DNA of 64,000 bases from Clostridia bacterium (GTDB lineage: Bacteria > Bacillota > Clostridia > Christensenellales > UBA1242). This document shows, piece by piece, positions 41,757 through 50,589 of the stretch. The notes below the pieces were generated by a model, which ran no database searches, had not been told where the DNA came from, and saw only the letters and a list, made by a program, of their open reading frames with translations. A program made the position numbers and the translations under genes. Within the stretch, counting starts at the first letter, position 1; every line of letters starts with the position of its first letter. The stretch is from positions 1 through 64,000 of the forward strand of contig CAAGDD010000005.1 of the NCBI GenBank assembly GCA_900768545.1. Direction: 5' to 3'.

Positions 41757-42826
41757 ATTGACACCTCCTCACCTTTGAGCGCTTCAAGCCCAGCAAGACA
41801 AATTTGTTGTTTTTCGTCTTCGGTCAATGTTTTGTCAGCGTTTACAATATTGATAAATTCAGCTTTGAGCGACAAGCTTTCGTTTGCATATTTTTTCAAA
41901 TCAAACACAAGCTTTGTTTCGTTTGAAACTTCAACATAGAAAAATTTGTCTTTAAATTTTTCAAGCACAACATTGACATTCAATTCAAAATCTTCGCTTA
42001 TTCTGCCGCAAAAAACAATTCTAACAATGTCAGATTTTCCAAAATTTGATGTATTTTCATCAATTTTGTTTAAAATTTCGTTGAAATTGTTTAAATTTGT
42101 GATATCTATTCTCACAATTTGATAATCATATTTTGAAAAAGGAACAAACTCTTTTTTCAATTTTTTGTCTTTAATATCCAAAACATCAAACCCGCATTTG
42201 CCGACATTTGCAAAACTTTGTGACTCAACGCAACCTGCATATTGCCAAATTCCACGCTTACCAATTTTGCCGTCTGCACGCTTGTGCACATGCCCAAACG
42301 CAATATAATCGATGCCTTTTGTGTCGAGTTTTTTAAGGTCAACTCCCATAAAATATTTGTCACTGTCAATTTGCCCATGAAGCATCAAAATGTTGAAATC
42401 GTTTTTATCAAACGAAATTTGATCATAAAAATTTTCATCAAACGAGCGTTTAAAGGAAACACCTCCAACAGTGACATCGCCCAAATCAATTTTTCCAAAA
42501 TTGTCACCAAAACAAACAAAATTGTCAGGATTTTTGTCAAAAATCTTCACAAATTCGTCGTGATTTCCCCAAATATAGAAGAAAATGATATCTTTGTGTG
42601 CCAAAATGACATCTTGAACGACTTTTAAAGACCTTTTAAGTGGCTTTTTATCGTCAAAAATATCTCCGCAAAGAAGAATAGCACCCACCTTGTTTTGTTC
42701 TGCAAAATCAACCATATCAACTAAATTTTGCAAAAGTTGAGCCCTTTTAATGTTTCTTTTTTCTGCCGAAAACTTTTCAAATGACTTACTGTCAATATGA
42801 AAGTCTGCACAATGTATTATTTTCAT
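41753..42826 (-). CDS. SbcD/YhaO-like DNA repair exonuclease
   Basis: A metallophosphoesterase of 357 residues. The five motifs of the Mre11/SbcD family are present: CADFHID, CGDIFDD, GNHDE, MLHGQID and AFGHVH, which bind two metal ions. The C-terminal capping part is diverged. It forms an operon with the YhaN-like ATPase. The start at 42826 lies 6 bases after a TATAAT box and there is no ribosome site; the message is probably leaderless. Confidence 0.9.
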   Translation of the reverse strand: MKIIHCADFHIDSKSFEKFSAEKRNIKRAQLLQNLVDMVDFAEQNKVGAILLCGDIFDDKKPLKRSLKVVQDVILAHKDIIFFYIWGNHDEFVKIFDKNPDNFVCFGDNFGKIDLGDVTVGGVSFKRSFDENFYDQISFDKNDFNILMLHGQIDSDKYFMGVDLKKLDTKGIDYIAFGHVHKRADGKIGKRGIWQYAGCVESQSFANVGKCGFDVLDIKDKKLKKEFVPFSKYDYQIVRIDITNLNNFNEILNKIDENTSNFGKSDIVRIVFCGRISEDFELNVNVVLEKFKDKFFYVEVSNETKLVFDLKKYANESLSLKAEFINIVNADKTLTEDEKQQICLAGLEALKGEEVSI

Positions 42827-42832
42827 AAAAAA

Positions 42833-42838
42833 ATTATA
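42833..42838 (-). promoter_or_regulatory. -10 box of the probable leaderless sbcD-like transcript
   Basis: Minus-strand TATAAT (42838-42833), then 6 Ts and the ATG. The -35 region is poor (TTGTAT, 16 bases upstream). Confidence 0.65.
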
Positions 42839-42865
42839 ACACAACTTGATTTTTATACAAAATAA

Positions 42866-42890
42866 AAAATCGGAATAATCCGATTTTTCA
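42866..42890. terminator. Terminator of the DUF4097-like gene
   Basis: The stem AAATCGGA/TCCGATTT with loop ATAA and T runs on both sides. It lies between the upstream gene's stop and the sbcD-like promoter. Confidence 0.8.
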
Positions 42891-42912
42891 AATTTTTTAT
42901 TTATCTCAAATT

Positions 42913-44439
42913 TTAAGCAACTTCGTTTGCTTTGATTTGCGCTTCTGTTTTGTTTGTAAACACGATTTTGTTGTCAGTCACAGCAGCAATCTTTCCGTCA
43001 GATTCTGCCGCATTGTTTACAACGAGTGGATTTTTTGTCAACATTCCAACAACTGAACTTCCAAGATTTACTTCGATTTTGTTGTCTTCAAGTTTAGTTG
43101 TTCCGTCAGATTTCATTGTTGTGGCAACAAACTTTGCATTTTTAACAACATCGATATTGATTTGACCATTGACAGTTTCAAATTTGTTGTTTCCCAAAAC
43201 ATCTTGCAAGAAGCCAACTCTTATATTTCCGCTCTTGTTTTTGATAATTTTACTTGCTGAATTTGTCTTTCCAACAACAACATCAACTGACAAATTTCCA
43301 ATGCTGTCGATAGCGATTTCGCCATTTGCTTCGCCAAGTTTAATCCTTCCTTGATTCAAGATATATCCAAATTTTCCGCTAATCTTTTTGATGTTGATAT
43401 CTGGGTTTGCATCGTCTGCTCCCGAGATCAAAAAGTTCCCTTCAAGGTTTGAAATTGTCACATTTGGTGACAACATCATATCTTCAGATCTTGTAAAACT
43501 AACATTTGAGAAGACATTTCCAAACACAAAGTTTCCTTTTGAGCAAGTGATTTTTGTGTTGTAATCGCTGCCTGTGCTTGTCTTGATATAATCAATCTTA
43601 ACATCGCCCTTTTCGCTCTTGATTTCAAGATTGTTGCAAGTCACAGCTTGAGCAATAATTCTACCTTTTTGATTTGAAAGTTCTACATTGCAGTTTACAT
43701 TAAGACCATTTCCTTCTTGATTTGTGCCATACACAACTTGATTGTAGAACACTATGTTTCCAGAAACAGTTTTAAGTTTTACACCTGCTACGGTTGATGA
43801 AACATTTTGAAGATTGTCCATATTAAAATGTGACAAAATGTTGATGTTTGAAGAAACAGTTTCAACATTCAAACTTTTAAGTGACACATCGCCAACAGCC
43901 TTGCCTGTTTCGCCGATATTAACAGTTCCGTCAACAGTCTTAACTGTGAGATTTACGTTTTGATAACTAAATGCACTATCTTCGCTAAACACATTCAAAA
44001 CAACATTAACTTCTTTTGAAAGATACAAAAATCCGTTTGGTTCTTGAACAGTGATTTTCAAAGTTTTGTTTAAAGATTCAAGTTCAACAGTATATTGAAA
44101 ATGTTGCACGCCGCTAGCGCCAACAAAACCTTTTGCTTTGTTTACGATATAAACGCCGCTTTTGTTGAAATCCTTTGTTTTTTGAACGCTAACATTTGCA
44201 AAAGAAGAGCATTCAACCTTAATATTTTCGAGACTTGAATAATCTATTTCAGTTTGAGCTTCATCAGTCGTTTTTGAAATATGTATTGTTTCGTTTGCGG
44301 TGAAATATTGCATCCACAAAACGGTTTTGCCGGGGTTGAACATCATTACAACCAAGCAAACACAAAACACAGCCAAGCCGAAGAGCACAAACAAACCAAA
44401 ATAGAAGAAAAATCCTTTTCTAATTTGACCTTGTGGCAT
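42913..44439 (-). CDS. DUF4097-like exported beta-helix protein
   Basis: It has 508 residues: one N-terminal membrane helix (about 10-33), then a long chain of short repeated beta segments such as VETVSSNINIL, VKTVDGTVNIG, LKTVSGNIVFY and IEVNLGSSVVG. The spacing of VxTxxGxIxV-type strands fits the DUF4097 (putative adhesin) fold. I see no catalytic site. It is probably extracellular and wall-facing. The ribosome site is AGGAGG. Monocistronic. Confidence 0.82.
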   Translation of the reverse strand: MPQGQIRKGFFFYFGLFVLFGLAVFCVCLVVMMFNPGKTVLWMQYFTANETIHISKTTDEAQTEIDYSSLENIKVECSSFANVSVQKTKDFNKSGVYIVNKAKGFVGASGVQHFQYTVELESLNKTLKITVQEPNGFLYLSKEVNVVLNVFSEDSAFSYQNVNLTVKTVDGTVNIGETGKAVGDVSLKSLNVETVSSNINILSHFNMDNLQNVSSTVAGVKLKTVSGNIVFYNQVVYGTNQEGNGLNVNCNVELSNQKGRIIAQAVTCNNLEIKSEKGDVKIDYIKTSTGSDYNTKITCSKGNFVFGNVFSNVSFTRSEDMMLSPNVTISNLEGNFLISGADDANPDINIKKISGKFGYILNQGRIKLGEANGEIAIDSIGNLSVDVVVGKTNSASKIIKNKSGNIRVGFLQDVLGNNKFETVNGQINIDVVKNAKFVATTMKSDGTTKLEDNKIEVNLGSSVVGMLTKNPLVVNNAAESDGKIAAVTDNKIVFTNKTEAQIKANEVA

Positions 44440-44484
44440 AACTACCTCCTAATAGTATTATTTTAACACAATTTTTGTTGAAAG

Positions 44485-46311
44485 TCAACCTTCCAAAATT
44501 GCTTTGATTCTTCTTACGCCGCTTGAAGAACTTTCTTCTTTTGTAATTTTAAAATGACCAAGAGAAGAAGTATTTTCAACGTGTGGGCCAGTGCAGATTT
44601 CTTTCGAAACATTGCCGATTGAATAAACAGTGACAATGTCAGGATATCTTTCGATAAATTGATGTTCTGCGCCGATCTCAACAGCCTTTGTTTTTGGCAT
44701 TTCTTCTTTCGAAACTGGCAAACCTTGTTTGATCCAGTCGTTTACAATTTGTTCGATTTTTGAAATTTCTTCGTTAGAAAGTTTGTGATCACAAGGGAAG
44801 TCAAATCTCAATCTTTCAGGAGTGATGTTTGATCCCATTTGGTGACAATCATTTCCAAAAACGAGTTTGAGTGCAGCATTCAAAAGGTGTGTGGCTGTGT
44901 GATATTTTGTTGTCATTTCACCAGTGTCAGCAAGCCCGCTCTTGAAAGCACCTTTTTCGACCGCTTTTGATTTTGCTTGATGTTCTTCAAACGCAGCCTT
45001 GAAACCTTCTTCATCGACGCTAAAACCTTTTTCTTTTGCAAGTTCGACAGTCAATTCCAAAGGAAAGCCGAATGTGTCATAAAGTCTAAATGCGGTTTTT
45101 CCGTTGATTTCACTCTTAACAACTTCGCCAGTTTTTTGAGCAAATTCTTTGTGTCTTTCAATGCCAGAGATGACTTTGTCAAATTCTTTCAAACCTTGTT
45201 CCAAAGCCTTGTTGAATTTATCCATTTCTTTTTGAATTTCGCTCAAAATTGTTTCTTCTTTCTCAACGAGAAGTGGATATGCCTTGTTGTAGATTGTTTC
45301 GATATAAATTTTTGAAATTTCAATAATGTTTGAAAGGTCAAGATCGAGTTTTCTTGCGTGACGAACAGCACGGCGAAGAAGACGTCTCAAAATATATCCA
45401 GCGCCAACATTGCTTGGAACAATTCCGTTTACATCACCGATGAGCATAACAGATGTGCGGATATGGTCAGCGATAATTCTCATTGATCTTCTAGCTTCGG
45501 CATCGTTTTCATAACTCTTGCCGCTTTGCTTTTCCAAAAATTCTATAACAGGCAAAAAGATGTCGATTTTATAGCCGTCGGTCAAGCCATTGATATACAT
45601 CAAAAGTCTTTCAAAGCCAAAACCTGTGTCAACATTTTTGTTTTTCAAAGGTTCAACTTTTCCTCCTTCGAGTTTTTTATATTGCATATAAACATCGTTT
45701 CCAATTTCAACCCATCTGCCACATTCGCAAGTTGCGTCGCAGTGATCCGAGCAAGGTGTGTCATAACGTGGATAGAACCATTCATTATCTGGACCGCAAG
45801 GAGTGCCAACAGTGCCTTCAAGTTCCCACCAGTTGTCTTTGAGATAGAAAATGTTTTCGCTTTTCATTCCAACATTTTTCAAGCATTCAACAACTTCATC
45901 GTCTCTTGGAACAACATCATTTCCCGCAAAAACTGTTGTGCAAAGTTTGTTTTTGTCAAAGTCCAAAACTTTTGTCAAAAAGTCAAAAGTCCATTGAGTT
46001 TTTTCTTTTTTGAAATAATCCCCCAAACTCCAGTTTCCCATCATTTCGAAAAATGTAAAGTGAGATTCGTCGCCCACACTTTCGATATCGACAGTTCTCA
46101 CGCAGCCTTGAACATTGCAAAGACGAGTCTTTCCACTTGGGTGTTTTTGTCCCAAAAGATATGGCATCAAAGGTTGCATTCCCGCAACGTTAAACATAAC
46201 ACCAGTTGAGCCGTCACCGATAAGCGAAACTGCCCCGATATCAATATGTCCTCTTTCTTTATAAAAATTTAACCACTTGTCACGAAGTTCTTGCGAACTA
46301 ACTTTATTCAT
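44485..46311 (-). CDS. alaS: Alanyl-tRNA synthetase, short form without C-Ala domain
   Basis: Charges tRNA-Ala. It has 608 residues, against about 870 in ordinary bacteria. The catalytic core is present (NVAGMQPLMPYLLGQ, FFEMMGNWSLGDYF, DTGFGFERL), as is the editing domain with HTATH (471-475) and CTGPH (573-577). The chain then ends; the DHHA1/C-Ala region is missing and no separate gene for it is seen here. A cluster C187-x3-C-x3-C-x-C (PCSDHCDATCECGRW) is unlike the common bacterial enzyme. These features resemble AlaRS of candidate phyla, so transfer is possible. Ribosome site GGGAG. Confidence 0.95.
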   Translation of the reverse strand: MNKVSSQELRDKWLNFYKERGHIDIGAVSLIGDGSTGVMFNVAGMQPLMPYLLGQKHPSGKTRLCNVQGCVRTVDIESVGDESHFTFFEMMGNWSLGDYFKKEKTQWTFDFLTKVLDFDKNKLCTTVFAGNDVVPRDDEVVECLKNVGMKSENIFYLKDNWWELEGTVGTPCGPDNEWFYPRYDTPCSDHCDATCECGRWVEIGNDVYMQYKKLEGGKVEPLKNKNVDTGFGFERLLMYINGLTDGYKIDIFLPVIEFLEKQSGKSYENDAEARRSMRIIADHIRTSVMLIGDVNGIVPSNVGAGYILRRLLRRAVRHARKLDLDLSNIIEISKIYIETIYNKAYPLLVEKEETILSEIQKEMDKFNKALEQGLKEFDKVISGIERHKEFAQKTGEVVKSEINGKTAFRLYDTFGFPLELTVELAKEKGFSVDEEGFKAAFEEHQAKSKAVEKGAFKSGLADTGEMTTKYHTATHLLNAALKLVFGNDCHQMGSNITPERLRFDFPCDHKLSNEEISKIEQIVNDWIKQGLPVSKEEMPKTKAVEIGAEHQFIERYPDIVTVYSIGNVSKEICTGPHVENTSSLGHFKITKEESSSSGVRRIKAILEG

Positions 46312-46413
46312 AATCTACTCCCATTAAAACAGTTTGAAAACATCAAACAAATTTACTTTATATATGATATCAAAATACAAAAAAAATTTCAACTATTTAA
46401 GCATTTTTTCAAC

Positions 46414-46440
46414 AAAAAAATAGGCAAAAGCCTATTTGTT
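46414..46440 (-). terminator. Terminator ending the 46432-46920 gene
   Basis: The stem AAATAGGC/GCCTATTT with loop AAAA contains the stop codon of the minus-strand gene and gives a T run. Confidence 0.78.
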
Positions 46441-46920
46441 TTCATAACGTTCAAACTCTGTAATTTTTCGAGCCAATCTCTTTTGTTTTTTCTTTCCTTC
46501 TTTTCGAGAAGCCTTGTTTTCATAAGTGTCTTTTTTATCAAAACGGTCAACACCCTCAAAAACGCTTTTGACCAAAACTTTATCCGCTTTTCGAACATCA
46601 ATTTGACGTGCAACAATGTCGGTCGATTTTGAATTTGTAACAGCATAAATGCATTGTTTATTGCCAAGTCGTTTTTGTCTTTTAAACCAAATAAGTGCCA
46701 CCAAAAAGAAAATCAAAAACACGCCGATAAAGCCGACATAATACAAATTAAATCCAGAAATTTTGATAAACAAGAAAGCAAGACAAGCAAACAAAAGCAA
46801 AGAAAAATACAAATATCTCAATTCGTTTTTTGCGACAGAAACCATGTTTCTGCCTTCCAAAAACATCAAATGATATTTTCCTTCAACCTTTTCAATATTT
46901 TTGATATTGATTCTTGCCAT
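46432..46920 (-). CDS. Two-helix membrane protein of unknown function
   Basis: It has 162 residues. A short N-terminal domain (MARINIKNIEKVEGKY...) is followed by two close membrane helices (about 35-55 and 61-80), then a basic cytoplasmic tail (KKKQKRLARK). The start at 46920 follows GGGAG. No family recognised; the tail could bind RNA or DNA by charge. Confidence 0.7.
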   Translation of the reverse strand: MARINIKNIEKVEGKYHLMFLEGRNMVSVAKNELRYLYFSLLLFACLAFLFIKISGFNLYYVGFIGVFLIFFLVALIWFKRQKRLGNKQCIYAVTNSKSTDIVARQIDVRKADKVLVKSVFEGVDRFDKKDTYENKASRKEGKKKQKRLARKITEFERYENK

Positions 46921-47024
46921 AATTTCTCCCAAGTTTATTTTAGCATATCATCGTTTTTAAGGTCAACAAAATAGTTAAAAATTTTTAATAAATTTAAACT
47001 TTTCAAAAAACACAATTTTTAAAG

Positions 47025-47081
47025 AAAAAACATTAAAAATTGCAAAAAACATTAAAAATTGCAAAAAACATCAAAAATTAG
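47025..47081. repeat. Three tandem copies of a 19-base unit
   Basis: The unit AAAAAACATTAAAAATTGC is at 47025-47043 and 47044-47062 (identical) and, with three changes, at 47063-47081. It lies in the noncoding gap 46921-47133 downstream of the U32 gene. Confidence 0.85.
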
Positions 47082-47133
47082 ATAAAAAACCGTAATTTTT
47101 TTGCAAAAAAGTGTGTTTTTTGTGTTTTTTTTG

Positions 47134-48321
47134 TTATCTTCTCAAAATGTCACCTTTTTTCAAATTGAGTTTGCAAGGCACGATTATCTTCTCTTGCACA
47201 ACTTTTGCCGACTCAACATTTTCGCCCGCCGAATTTTTTATGCTCTCAATTTTAAGTTTTTTATTTAACAAATTTTTGTCAGGGCTCAAGATTTCAAGTT
47301 CATCGCCGACTGAAAATTTGTTTCTCATCTCAAGCACAACATTTTCGCCATCACAGTCACTATCAACAAGTGCAACAAATTCGCTTTCTTGAACAGGCAT
47401 TGAATCTTCGGTGTATTGTTTGAGTTCGTCTTTAAAATAAAAACCTGTTGTATAACGTCTATGGCTTGCTTTGAAAAGTTCTGCCAAAAGTTTTTCATCT
47501 GGCTTTTGTGGAAGCATATCAATCGCCTGACGATAAGCATTTGTCACTATTGCAACATAATATGCTGACTTCATTCGACCTTCAATTTTCAAACTGTCAA
47601 CGCCTGCATCTTTAAGCTCTTGAAGATGCTCGATCATATTCAAATCTTTTGAATTGAAAATGTAAGAGCCTTTTTCGTCTTCTTGCACTTCAAGTTCGTC
47701 TTCGCGCGAAATCTCTCTAACCATATATTTCCATCTGCACGCTTGCACACATTCGCCATGATTCGAATCACGACCGGTCAAATAATTTGAAAGCAAACAT
47801 CTGCCCGAATATGCCATACACATTGCACCATGCACAAAAACTTCAAGTTCAACTTCTTTTGGAAGATTTTTCCTAATTTCTTTGATTTGTTCAAGAGTGA
47901 GTTCTCTTGCCAAAACGAGTCTTTTTGCGCCAAGTTTTGCCATTAAATTTGCCGATTTCGAATTGATGATATTTGCTTGTGTGCTCACATGAATATCAAG
48001 ATCAGGCACAACTTCGCGAAGATAAACAAACACACCGACATCTGCGACAATCACTGCATCAACGCCGATCGACTTCAAAAATTTTGCATAATCGCCCAAG
48101 CCTTCAAAGTCGCTATCGCGAGCAATAATATTGAGCGTTACATAAACTTTTTTACCTTTTTCGTGAGCGATTTCAACCGCTTTTTTCATTTCTTCATCAG
48201 AAAAATTCCCCGCAAAAGCGCGAAGCCCAAATCTGCCGCCAGCCATATAGACTGCGTCCGCCCCAAAGTGGATAGCGGATAAAAATTTTTCAAAATTTCC
48301 TGCTGGGGATAAAAGTTCCAT
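47134..48321 (-). CDS. U32-family protein, probable tRNA uridine hydroxylation factor
   Basis: It has 395 residues. The U32 signature EVFVHGAMCMAYSGRCLLSN is intact, with further Cys residues in CVQACRWKY. Members of this group (TrhP/YegQ type) are needed for 5-hydroxyuridine formation in tRNA; the older name is peptidase. The gene lies 18 bases after tsaD, another tRNA modification gene, which supports a tRNA role. Ribosome site AAAGGA. Confidence 0.9.
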   Translation of the reverse strand: MELLSPAGNFEKFLSAIHFGADAVYMAGGRFGLRAFAGNFSDEEMKKAVEIAHEKGKKVYVTLNIIARDSDFEGLGDYAKFLKSIGVDAVIVADVGVFVYLREVVPDLDIHVSTQANIINSKSANLMAKLGAKRLVLARELTLEQIKEIRKNLPKEVELEVFVHGAMCMAYSGRCLLSNYLTGRDSNHGECVQACRWKYMVREISREDELEVQEDEKGSYIFNSKDLNMIEHLQELKDAGVDSLKIEGRMKSAYYVAIVTNAYRQAIDMLPQKPDEKLLAELFKASHRRYTTGFYFKDELKQYTEDSMPVQESEFVALVDSDCDGENVVLEMRNKFSVGDELEILSPDKNLLNKKLKIESIKNSAGENVESAKVVQEKIIVPCKLNLKKGDILRR

Positions 48322-48339
48322 AATTTTGTCCTTTTTAAA

Positions 48340-49398
48340 TTAAATTCCAACAACTGGCTTTGCTGTGAGTGTAAGGTCAGCAAGTCCAATTCCTGCCAAA
48401 ATATAATAATATGCAATTGCCCCAATCATTGCACCATTGTCTGTGCAATATTTCAAATCTGGAGCATAAAGTTTGATATGATTTTTTGTCGCAAAATCTT
48501 GAAGTTTTGCTCTCAAACGGCTGTTTGCGCCAACGCCGCCCGCAACAACAAGTTTATCTTGACCAAATTGATTGCAAGCGCGCATTGCCTTTGAGCAAAG
48601 TTCGTCAGTGGCGAGTTCTTGAAAAGTGTAAGCAACATCTTCTTTCGAAAAACTCTCTCCCACTTGTTCTTTATTGTGAACATAATTGACCACCGCTGTT
48701 TTAAGACCACTAAACGAAAAATTCAAACTATCATGAAGTGGTGGCTTATAATTAAATTTTACAAAATTTTTGCCTTGTTTTGCAAGTCTGTCGATGTTTG
48801 GCCCTCCCGGATAAGGTTCTTTCAAAACTCTTGCAACCTTGTCAAAGCATTCGCCGACCGAGTCGTCAACAGTCGAGCCAAGCAAGTGAAATTTGCAATA
48901 ATCTTCAACTTGAACAAGTGCTGTGTGTCCGCCGCTGACCATTAAGCACAAAAATGGTGGGGTCAAATCTTGATGAGAGATATAATTCGCTCCAATATGC
49001 CCGTGAACATGGCTGACAGCAATAAGTGGCAAATTGAGAGCATAAGCCAAAGTCTTTGCAAAATTTACGCCAACAAGCAATGCGCCGACGAGTCCCGCCC
49101 CATAAGTGACAGCGACCGCGTCGATATCTTGAAGAGTTTTTCCGCTCTCTAAAAGTGCTTGTTTGAGCACAGACGAGATGTTTTTGATGTGATTTCTTGA
49201 AGCTACTTCTGGCACAACTCCACCAAACTGTTTGTGAATTTCAATTTGAGTTGAAATAACATTTGCAAGCACTTTTCTGCCGTTTTCGACCAAAGCGATT
49301 GAAGTTTCGTCACAAGACGACTCAACAGAAAGAATAAGCACATTTTTTTTGTGCTTTAATGCTTCAAATTTTTCTTTTGCAACTTCTAAATAACTCAT
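48340..49398 (-). CDS. tsaD: tRNA threonylcarbamoyladenosine synthase subunit TsaD
   Basis: Transfers the threonylcarbamoyl group to A37 of ANN-decoding tRNAs. It has 352 residues. The metal-binding HxxxH is VSHVHGH, preceded by the ASKA-fold start SVESSCDETS and followed by PGGPNID and GGVGANSRLR. A short extra N-terminal helix (about 20 residues) precedes the core. Ribosome site AAAGGAG. It overlaps the prfB stop by 4 bases. Confidence 0.97.
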   Translation of the reverse strand: MSYLEVAKEKFEALKHKKNVLILSVESSCDETSIALVENGRKVLANVISTQIEIHKQFGGVVPEVASRNHIKNISSVLKQALLESGKTLQDIDAVAVTYGAGLVGALLVGVNFAKTLAYALNLPLIAVSHVHGHIGANYISHQDLTPPFLCLMVSGGHTALVQVEDYCKFHLLGSTVDDSVGECFDKVARVLKEPYPGGPNIDRLAKQGKNFVKFNYKPPLHDSLNFSFSGLKTAVVNYVHNKEQVGESFSKEDVAYTFQELATDELCSKAMRACNQFGQDKLVVAGGVGANSRLRAKLQDFATKNHIKLYAPDLKYCTDNGAMIGAIAYYYILAGIGLADLTLTAKPVVGI

Positions 49399-50508
49399 TT
49401 TTCTCCTTTAATGCTTGTGCGTTTCAAATATTCGTTGATAAAATCTTGAATATCGCCGTTCATAACTGCTTGAACATCGCTATTTTCAAAATTAGTGCGA
49501 TGATCTTTGACGAGTGTGTAAGGGCAAAAAACATAAGAACGAATTTGGCTTCCCCACTCGATTTTTTTGACATCGCCACGGATTGACGCGAGTTTTTCCA
49601 TTTCTTCGAGTTCTTGTTTTTCAACAAGTTTTGAATACAACATTTTCATCGCAGTTTCGCGATTTTGCACTTGGCTTCGCTCTGTTTGACAAGCAACAAT
49701 AATCCCTGTTGGAATATGCGTAATTCGAATCGCTGACTCGGTCTTGTTGATGTGTTGTCCGCCCGCGCCCGAACTTCTAAATGTGTCAATTTTCAAATCT
49801 TCTGGTCTTATAACAATGTCTGGTGCTTCTTCAATTTCTGGCATAACTTCCAAACTTGCAAAACTCGTGTGGCGGCGTGCATTTGCATCAAAAGGTGAAA
49901 TTCTTACCAATCTGTGAACTCCTTTTTCAGCCTTCAAATTTCCATAAGCATATTCGCCCGACACCAAAAACGAGATTGATTTAATTCCCGCTTCTTCGCC
50001 GTCCAAAACATCGAGCACCTTGATTTTGTATCCCTTCTTTTCGGCATACATATTATACATTCGATAAAGCATTTCTGTCCAATCTTGCGCTTCAGTTCCG
50101 CCCGCGCCGGCGTGCAAAGTCAAGATAGCGTTGTAGTTGTCATATTTGCCTGAAAGCAAAGTTTCAAGTTTTGCATCTTCGATTTCTTCATCAAGTTCTT
50201 TCAAAGTTTGGGTCAAAGCCGAATATATTTCGTCATCGTCAACTTCTTCCAAAAGTTCGATTGACGCTTCACAATTTTCCACTTTCGCGCCCAAAGATTT
50301 AACTTTGTCGAGTTTATATTCACAAAGTTTGATTTCTCTGCCCACTTTTGAAACTCTTTTCGCGTCAGCAAAAAATCCGTCTGAAAGTTGTTCCGCTTTC
50401 AAAGTTTCAAGTTTGTTTTTAAGTCCGTCCGGGTCAAAGACACTCCTTGATAAATTTGTATTCTTCTTTCAATTTTCCAAGTTTTTCTTTTTCGATATCA
50501 ACAATCAT
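49395..50508 (-). CDS. prfB: Peptide chain release factor 2, with programmed +1 frameshift
   Basis: RF2 releases peptides at UGA and UAA. The first 24 codons (50508-50437) end in CTT followed by an in-frame TGA (50436-50434). Skipping one base joins frame GAC from 50435 down to 49395, giving about 370 residues. The slip site CTTTGAC is preceded by AGGAG, the known RF2 autoregulatory arrangement. The catalytic GGQ is in SSGAGGQHINKTESA, and the stop-reading region includes the SPF tripeptide (RISPFDANARR). Ribosome site GGAG before 50508. RF2 shortage promotes the shift. Confidence 0.96.
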
Positions 50509-50548
50509 AAAAATCTCCTAAATATGTCTTATTATATATTAAATAAAC

Positions 50549-50582
50549 AAAAAAGTAAACTAATTATTAAAAATCAGTTTAC
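50549..50582 (-). terminator. Terminator of the MFS gene
   Basis: Minus-strand GTAAACT and AGTTTAC arms with a 14-base loop, followed by six Ts. Confidence 0.7.
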
Positions 50583-50589
50583 CTTGTCA

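Noticed and set aside
47025..47081. CRISPR-like array
   Set aside because: The three units are directly adjacent without spacers; it is a plain tandem repeat.
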